In this document: positions 56,694-64,000 of the stretch, piece after piece
Numbering within the stretch: position 1 is the first letter of the stretch
Layout of the letters: each line of letters begins with the position of its first letter
NCBI RefSeq assembly: GCF_038396675.1
Contig: NC_088928.1
Location: 61,351,001-61,415,000, forward strand
DNA length: 64,000 nt
Origin: Hydra vulgaris
Lineage: Eukaryota > Cnidaria > Hydrozoa > Anthoathecata > Hydridae
Direction: 5' to 3'
Notes under the pieces: generated by a model
What the model was told of the DNA's origin: nothing
Seen by the model: only the letters and a program-made list of their open reading frames with translations
Database searches by the model: none
Program-made: the position numbers and the translations under genes

Positions 56694-57336
56694 GTGCACT
56701 AAAGATCGCCGGTTTCAGTATACCGTATACTAACTTTACGGTATACTTTACTGTATATTTGGTATACTCAAAGTTAATATACAGCTTAGCACACCTATTT
56801 CAGGCGCGAATCCAGCATTTTTTAAAGTTTGAGATGGCTAACTTCTGGAGAAAAACTAGTTGGAACAAAAAAGCTGTATGGCTTATACTATATTATATTG
56901 AATTATTTTTAGACTGACTTGATAATTTAATAATTATATTATCTTAAGGAATTAAATTAGTATACATTATTTATTTTATGACTTAACATGACAAAAGTGT
57001 TGTTGTTTTTTTAATTTTGATTTTTTTATGTAGCAAGAAAACAATCCATTATCAAGTGATTGCTGATTTTGTTCAAAGACTTCAACTTTCTTATTAATCT
57101 AGTGAGAATGTGTAATTAATGGTTAATATTATAAAAAAACAATAAAACAAAAAGATTAAATAATAAACAAACTCATTTGTTTAACATACAATATTTTACA
57201 AACTTGTATTATGGTTTCACCAAAAAAAAATTGTTTAATTTATACTTTACAGTAGTATCCTTTGCTGTACACTATATGGCAAACTGCATACTAAGTTTTT
57301 AGTATACCGTTTACTAGCGATCGTTAATGTACACTC
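56694..57336. mobile_element. TIR-bounded non-autonomous element, about 640 bp
   Basis: Left end GTGCACTAAAGATCGCCGG with AGTATACCGTATACTAAC; right end has AGTATACCGTTTACTAGCG and CGATCGTTAATGTACAC inverted. The left end has several GTATAC/CGGTATAC direct and inverted copies. A perfect palindrome GTACACTCGAGTGTAC spans the right edge (57329-57344). No coding sequence. Confidence 0.5.
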
Positions 57337-57407
57337 GAGTGTACATATTATAGACAGCTATAAGCAGCTAAGGAAATTAAAAATACTATTGTATTTAATA
57401 TCACAAA

Positions 57408-57499
57408 TTTAATGACCCCCTACTACAAACTTACTGACCCCCACCACCACCCCCTCCTTCACCTATAATTCTTAGAAGGAAGGGGGGGGGGTCATTAAA
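57408..57499. repeat. Short foldback with C-rich/G-rich arms
   Basis: TTTAATGACCCCC and its complement GGGGGTCATTAAA enclose a C-rich then G-rich interior. The interior (CCCCCACCACCACCCCC) may form G-quadruplex on the minus strand. Confidence 0.6.
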
Positions 57500-58689
57500 A
57501 CGCGACGGTATGTTACTAAGTGTTAAAAATTGCGTGAATTTATAGAAGAAACAAAATAAATAACTAAACGAAAATAAAACTTATAAATTATGCGAAAGGA
57601 AGTTATTTGAGTATAGAGATTTACTTGTTGAGGTTTTTATTTTTTTTTAATTTCTTTTAAATGTTTCTCAGGTTCACATTTTGAACATTTCTTAAAATAT
57701 GATAGTTAGACATTAGATAAAGTATTTTTTACAAATTTTTAAGATATGTTCATAACCCATATGTCTGTCATTTAATCAATAAATGTTTAATGAACTACAC
57801 AACTTACTTATTTATAAAACTAAACATTTCACAACATTCAAAAAAACTATCCAAAAGAAATCAATACCTTAGTAAATTCTAATTTAGACAGAAGTAAAAT
57901 CAATCAGTTAAACGAAGGTGTGTTGTGAATAGGTCTAAAGTTAAATTGAAAACAAGAAAAATTGAATTGGAGCGTCGCAAAGTGTGATGATTTTGTAGCA
58001 CTTTGATAAAAGAAATCAACAAATGTTTTAAAACATTTTTTATTGTTTAATTCAACTTAATTCTATCCAAAAATTTATGAATACTTACACATATAAAATT
58101 TCTTTTATTTCATTAAATCACCTTTTTTATTTGGCTATAACCTTAAACAACTGACAACGGAAAAAAAAGACATCTGTCAAAGATATCTTATACCCTAACC
58201 CTGACTGAAATAGGAGCTTTTTGGTTTCATTAAGGTGGTACTAAAGCATTAAAATTATAAAAAATGCGATTTTGAGATTTTTATTTCAATACATATAGAA
58301 TTCAATTCTAGTTTCAAATATGTATAACTTTAATATGTTTTTTTAATAATATTAAGAGATAAAAGGTTTTTAATAAACCAGGTATAATTTTATTCGTTTA
58401 GTAACGCCTTAGCAACGCCAAGCAAGATTTGATTTTGCACCAAAATCTAGTAATACAACCATGTTTTTAAACAGGGGGTCACATTAAATCTTGCAATTAA
58501 GTTTTTTTGATAAAATGTCTTAAATCCATAAGCTAAAACCACATTATTTTCATTAAATCACGACTGCAAGTTTCAAATTCTTAAGTGAAACAGACATTTA
58601 ACTACAAATAAAATAATTGATTGTTTGCTGCTGTTCCATATTTATTTATTTTATTTAGAATTATAAAAACATTTATTAAGTATATTAGA

Positions 58690-59367
58690 TGGTTTTTAAA
58701 GATGCCAATGTCTTTAAAAGCAAAGAAAAAGATGAAGTTTAAAGGTAACAGATTCACAAAAAACAACAAGCTTGATGATAAAACCATGCAATTCGATAAA
58801 CCTTGTTCAAGTGAAAGAAAACTTAAAAACAAAAAATGCAGTAGTTCATTTAGTAACAACGATGATTATAACATTCTTATAAACTTTTCGATTCTTCAGA
58901 ATGAGCTTGTAAAATTTGTTTTTTAGGAAAACGGTAGCTTTATCGAATAATTTCCGAAAAAGGAAGGGATTTTCGTATCTTATATACTTAATTTAGAAAA
59001 AGCTGTAAGCTGCATTAATTATCAAATGGTTATAGCATTTCGTGAGATTGGTCAAGGTTATCAGGGAATCCATACATTTGCAAACATTATAAACATGCCA
59101 TCACCATTATCATTTCCTGGATATCAATTAATAAATAATAAATTACATACTTTTTATAACAATGCAGCTTCAGAAAGCATGAGCAATGCAGCTTTAGAAA
59201 CAAAGAGTTTGCTTGCTACCAATACTTTTGATAACAGTGACATTATAAATTGCCAGGTCTCAGTTGATGGTACATGGCAAAAACGTGGGTATTCGTCAAT
59301 GAACGGTGTTGTAACTTTAATTTCAAGAGAAAACGGAAAGTGTTTAGACACACCCAGTGAAAAATAA
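58690..59367 (+). pseudogene. Mutator-like transposase fragment
   Basis: The second readable part (59026-59367) has VIAFREIGQGYQGIHTFANI, then NMPSPLSFPGY and CQVSVDGTWQKRGYSSMNG with VTLISRENGK: the Mutator-like transposase pattern seen in animal MULE-type proteins (DGTWQKRG is the hallmark). The N-terminal piece (58690-58926) is lysine/serine-rich. Frameshifts separate them, and the frame ends at 59367 where a CATGGG-rich repeat begins. Catalytic domain is incomplete. Confidence 0.75.
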
Positions 59368-59369
59368 AA

Positions 59370-59575
59370 CCGCGTCCCACATGGGTTCCGCGTGGGTTCC
59401 GTGTGGGATTTATGGGATTTATGTGGGACGGATTTTCCCATGTGGTATCCGTATGGAAATTTGTCACCTTAAACCCATGTGGGTAATCCCACATGGGTTA
59501 CATGTGGGAACCATATGGTATTTACACACATGGGAAATCCCACGTGGGTTTCCTGTGGGATTTGCATGGGAATTA
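59370..59575. repeat. Degenerate CCCACATGGG-type repeat cluster
   Basis: About 200 bp of short, overlapping units (CCCACATGGGTT, CATGTGGGAT, CCCACGTGGG, CATATGG), many self-complementary. GC-rich relative to the region. Confidence 0.8.
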
Positions 59576-59785
59576 ATTTAAAAGCTGGAAACTAAAAAAA
59601 AACTAAAAAAAAATTTTTTAAATCGACATTGCATTGCGTTACGTTTATTTTGTGAGAAATTATTTTATATTAATAAAGAGAATGGCAAGCAAGTATGTAA
59701 GTACCGCGAATAATTTTTATCTTTCCTTATAGAAATAAGATTAAGATTTGTGCAAATAGACGTATTATTAGGATAATATTATAGT

Positions 59786-60530
59786 TATTTGAATATAGAT
59801 CTTGAGTAAATTATTTGCAAACAATTAACTGATGCAAGTTGAAATGTTGTCAAAAACCAATCTTGCATGCATGGGACACTGCAGTGTCCCACAAAGAAAT
59901 GCAGGTTTGAAAGTCAAAGAATTCCTAATTTTCTCTATTAAAAAAGAAAAAAATAGGATGGGTTTCTGTAACTTTTTTTATGCTCCAAAACTTTTAACTT
60001 TAGATATAATAAGGTCCTTAAGACTTAAGAGACTTACGAACTACATTGAGAAACAAAAACAGGATGTTTACAGAAACTTTTCAATTTTTAATCTGGAGTA
60101 CCACAGTGTTATTGATAATAAAGCTTCTGGATCCAGTTTTCAAAGTAATATGATCTAAGTAATGTTTAAATAAAATAATATGCTTTAAAATGCATATAGT
60201 TATACATATAACTCCTGATAGTTAATTATATGTATAACTATTTATACATATAATTTGTTATAAAAACTTATTTTTTAAGGTTATGCTTGAATAAATTAGT
60301 ACCAATTAATTCAAATTCAAGATTTAGTTAAAGTTCAAGTTAATGTTTTTATTTATTCATTGTTTTTGTTAATTTTATATTTATTTGTTCAAATTTATCA
60401 GTTAGTACTATATTTTACTACAGTAAGAATGTTTATCATTGTTGAACGTGATTTTATGTTGTTATTGATGTTAAATTTATTACGTTTCAATAACTCAGAT
60501 TGAATCTTAACTGAATTATTGAAAGCTTTG
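59786..60530 (+). repeat. Unknown dispersed repeat, copy A
   Basis: Starts TATTTGAATATAG, contains the palindrome GGGACACTGCAGTGTCCC (near 59875), and ends directly at (TA)n (60531). Matches 61845-62653 in inverted orientation at roughly 80-85% over its length. A short ORF (59832-60158) inside is not recognised. Confidence 0.85.

Positions 60531-61713
<1,183 letters not shown>

Positions 61714-61799
<86 letters not shown>
61714..61799. repeat. (TA)n microsatellite
   Basis: About 86 bp of TA, 45 bp from the inner end of repeat copy B. Confidence 0.98.
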
Positions 61800-61803
<4 letters not shown>

Positions 61804-61844
61804 TTTACTTTATTTACAACACCATTTGAGATACAACAAACCCT

Positions 61845-62653
61845 TACAAAGCTTACAATAATTCAGTTAAAATTCAATCTGAGTTATTGAAACGTAATAA
61901 ATTTAACATCAGTAGAAAAGTAAAGCTGTCATCATTTAAAATGTAAAGGGTGTTGTCAAAATATGTTGATAGTAAAATTAAGTTACTAATAAAATCACGT
62001 TCAACAATGATAAATATTCTTACTGTAGTAAGAATTAGTACTAGTTAAAATATTTGAACAAATAAATATAAAATAGTGAAAAAACAATGAACAAATAACT
62101 TGAACTTGAACTAAATCTTGAATTTGAATTAATTGGTTCTAATTTGTTCAAGCATAACCTTAAAAAATAAGTTTATATAATAAATTTTATGTATAACTAG
62201 TTATACATATAGTTAACTATCAGGAGTTATATGTATAACTGCATGCATTTTAAAGCATTTTATTTAATTTATATATTACTTTAGATCATATTACTTTGAA
62301 TACTGGACCCAAAGACTTTATTCCCAATTACACTGTGGTACTCCAGATTAAAAATTTAAAAGTTTCAGTAAATATCCTGTTTTTGTTCCTCAATGTACTT
62401 CGTTAGTCCCTTAAGTTTTATGAACCTTATTATATATAAAGTTAAAAGTTTTGGAGCCTAAAAAAAGTTACAGAAACCTCCTTATCTCCTCCCTATTTTT
62501 TTTTTTTTTAATAAAGAAAATTTGACTTTCAAACCTGCATTTCTTTGTGGGACACTGCAGTGTCCCATGCATGCATGCTTGGTTTTTGACAACATTAGAA
62601 CTTGCATCAGTCAATTGTTTGCAGATAATATACTCAAGAACTATATTCAAATA
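61845..62653 (-). repeat. Unknown dispersed repeat, copy B
   Basis: Inverted relative of copy A with the same GGGACACTGCAGTGTCCC palindrome (62549-62566 region). It has an extra segment of about 80 bp near 61915-61995. The inner side again points to a (TA)n tract. Confidence 0.85.
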
Positions 62654-63030
62654 TCATATGAACATGTTAGAGAATGTTCATATGATATTTGAACATCACA
62701 AATTTAATAATATTGTTGTGATATGTTATATAAATAATTCCATAATAGATTATGATATGAAAATAAGATAGGATATGAAGGCAATGATCAAAGAATAAAT
62801 TTACTTATAGAAATTTAGATGTTTGTTTATTAGTTTCAGAATATTATATTATGTGTGACCGCGGCCTTCTATAATAACAGGCCTTGACATCGCGCAACAA
62901 AGTTGTTAAACTGAAGGCCAATTCCTAATACTGTGTTAACATTTTCATCTTTTAACATTAGATGAAAGTTTGTGTTCGCGCTTTTTTAATAAATCTTTAA
63001 AATGTGATTGGTTTATAAATTAGATAGCCC

Positions 63031-63067
63031 AACATCAAGACAATAACGTTGTTATTGTCTTGATGTT
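63031..63067. repeat. 37-bp perfect palindrome
   Basis: AACATCAAGACAATAAC, loop GTT, then the exact complement. Lies about 90 bp upstream of the THAP pseudogene. Confidence 0.9.
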
Positions 63068-63155
63068 GATGTAAGGTTCAAGGCGTTAACTTTGTAAGGT
63101 AATAATATTGTCAAACTAACGATAAGTTTTTTTAATAATTAAAATGCCTTAAAAA

Positions 63156-64000
63156 TGCCTTTAAAATGCTGTGTATCTCTTTGCAAGTCGAACTATCTCA
63201 ACTACAACAAAAATATCAATTTATACAACTACAATATCAATTACAACTACAACAAAAATATCAATACTCAACTACGACAAAAATATTAATTTATAAATTC
63301 CCGAAGAATCTAGAGGAGAGAAAAAGATGTAGTGAAGCTATCCTAAGAACTGGTTTTATTGTTACAGACTATACAGCATTATGTCAACTGCATTGGCCAA
63401 ATGAAGCACCTTTTGAAAGCAAATATGTGAAGCAACGACCTTTAAACCCACCATCTGTTTTTAAAATATTCCGCCTAGTTGTTTAGCCACACCAGCAAGT
63501 AAAGTTAGAAAAAATGTAACTTCAAGCGGTTTTCGAAGCATTTTACCAGATGAGTTAAATGATTTTCTAAAAAAGGATGAAATTATATTTGACGATATTC
63601 AATCTTTGTTAAGTGATAATAACGATGTTATTGTTTTCCAGCTTAATAAAAAAAGTTTACACATACAATCAAAAATGTACAAACTTGGTGTTTCATTATT
63701 TATTTTAGTAATTTTCAATGATTATTCATTTGTAGCTAACCATAATGGCACAATTTGTAATATTTCATATTTAGCTGTAAACAAATTAAAGTTAATAAAA
63801 ACAAAATCAGCTTTATTTGAAGCAGTTAGATTTTAAAAAAATAAAGAAAGTTCGCTTCAATCAAATATTCTATTCGAACACCTTAATGCTATGAGAAAAG
63901 TTAATGTTGGTGAAGTTTTATATACTTCAGATATTATATGTAGAGCATATGTGAGTATTTTGCTATGCGACGAAGTTTATATGATTTTATGTGTATTGAC
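63156..64000 (+). pseudogene. THAP-domain protein, disrupted, runs off window
   Basis: Starts MPLKCCVSLCKSNY, which supplies the first Cys pair of a C2CH THAP zinc finger. A run of repeated Asn/Tyr/Leu-coding triplets (ACTACAACAAAAATATCAAT units, 63195-63290) then interrupts the domain. The rest, in another frame, has YKFPKNLEERKRC, TDYTALCQLHWP (second Cys and His) and LNPPSVFK. A one-base shift near 63470 leads to the next piece (to 63836), and an in-frame TAA precedes more homologous-looking sequence to the end of the window. THAP proteins bind DNA and are often P-element-derived. Confidence 0.7.

Overview
The window is nuclear DNA of an AT-rich animal genome, most likely a cnidarian of the Hydra type (inference). 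It has spliced genes with GT/AG introns, a nucleolin-like host gene, and many decayed transposons: LINEs, a Penelope-like element, a Polinton/Maverick, Mutator-like and THAP pseudogenes, MITEs, a tRNA-derived SINE and long (TA)n tracts. Nothing bacterial is present.

Layout. 1-4226: a nearly uniform 21-bp satellite that runs off the left edge. 4227-12046: a non-LTR retrotransposon (4741-7080), CA/TG microsatellites, an unrecognised decayed coding region (8126-9930) and a MITE with a 5-bp target duplication (11117-11362). 12053-28497: one complete-length but mutated Polinton/Maverick with 290-bp terminal inverted repeats and a 6-bp target duplication, CCCCGG. 28504-36920: flanking sequence, a second LINE family (29520-30900), a Penelope-like element between two (TA)n tracts with a hammerhead-like motif (31173-32880), perfect palindromes, and a degenerate copy of the first LINE (34985-36617). 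37069-42814: two DNA-transposon relics and a MITE. 43239-53206 (minus strand): the only convincing host gene, nine exons, with a very large Nopp140-like acidic/basic repeat region followed by two RRMs and RGG segments. 53411-64000: a hairpin, a SINE, MITE-like elements, a Mutator-like pseudogene, two inverted copies of an unknown repeat each ending at (TA)n, and a THAP-domain pseudogene.

The Polinton is the richest system. From its right end leftward on the minus strand it carries a packaging ATPase, minor capsid/penton protein, a pVI-like small protein, a dUTPase-like protein, a membrane protein, a DUF8207-like protein, a small core-like protein, the major capsid protein, an AT-hook protein, a giant-virus-type repeat protein, a 50-residue ORF, protein-primed DNA polymerase B, three small unknowns, an adenovirus-type protease, a fibre-like protein and a DUF2738/DUF5871-like protein. 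A phospholipase A2 and an integrase are on the plus strand. Nearly every gene starts directly after a TATATAAAA-type motif. Capsid and packaging genes are open, whereas polymerase, protease, fibre, repeat, AT-hook and DUF2738-like genes carry deletions, frameshifts or stops, so this copy is a mostly dead provirus-like element.
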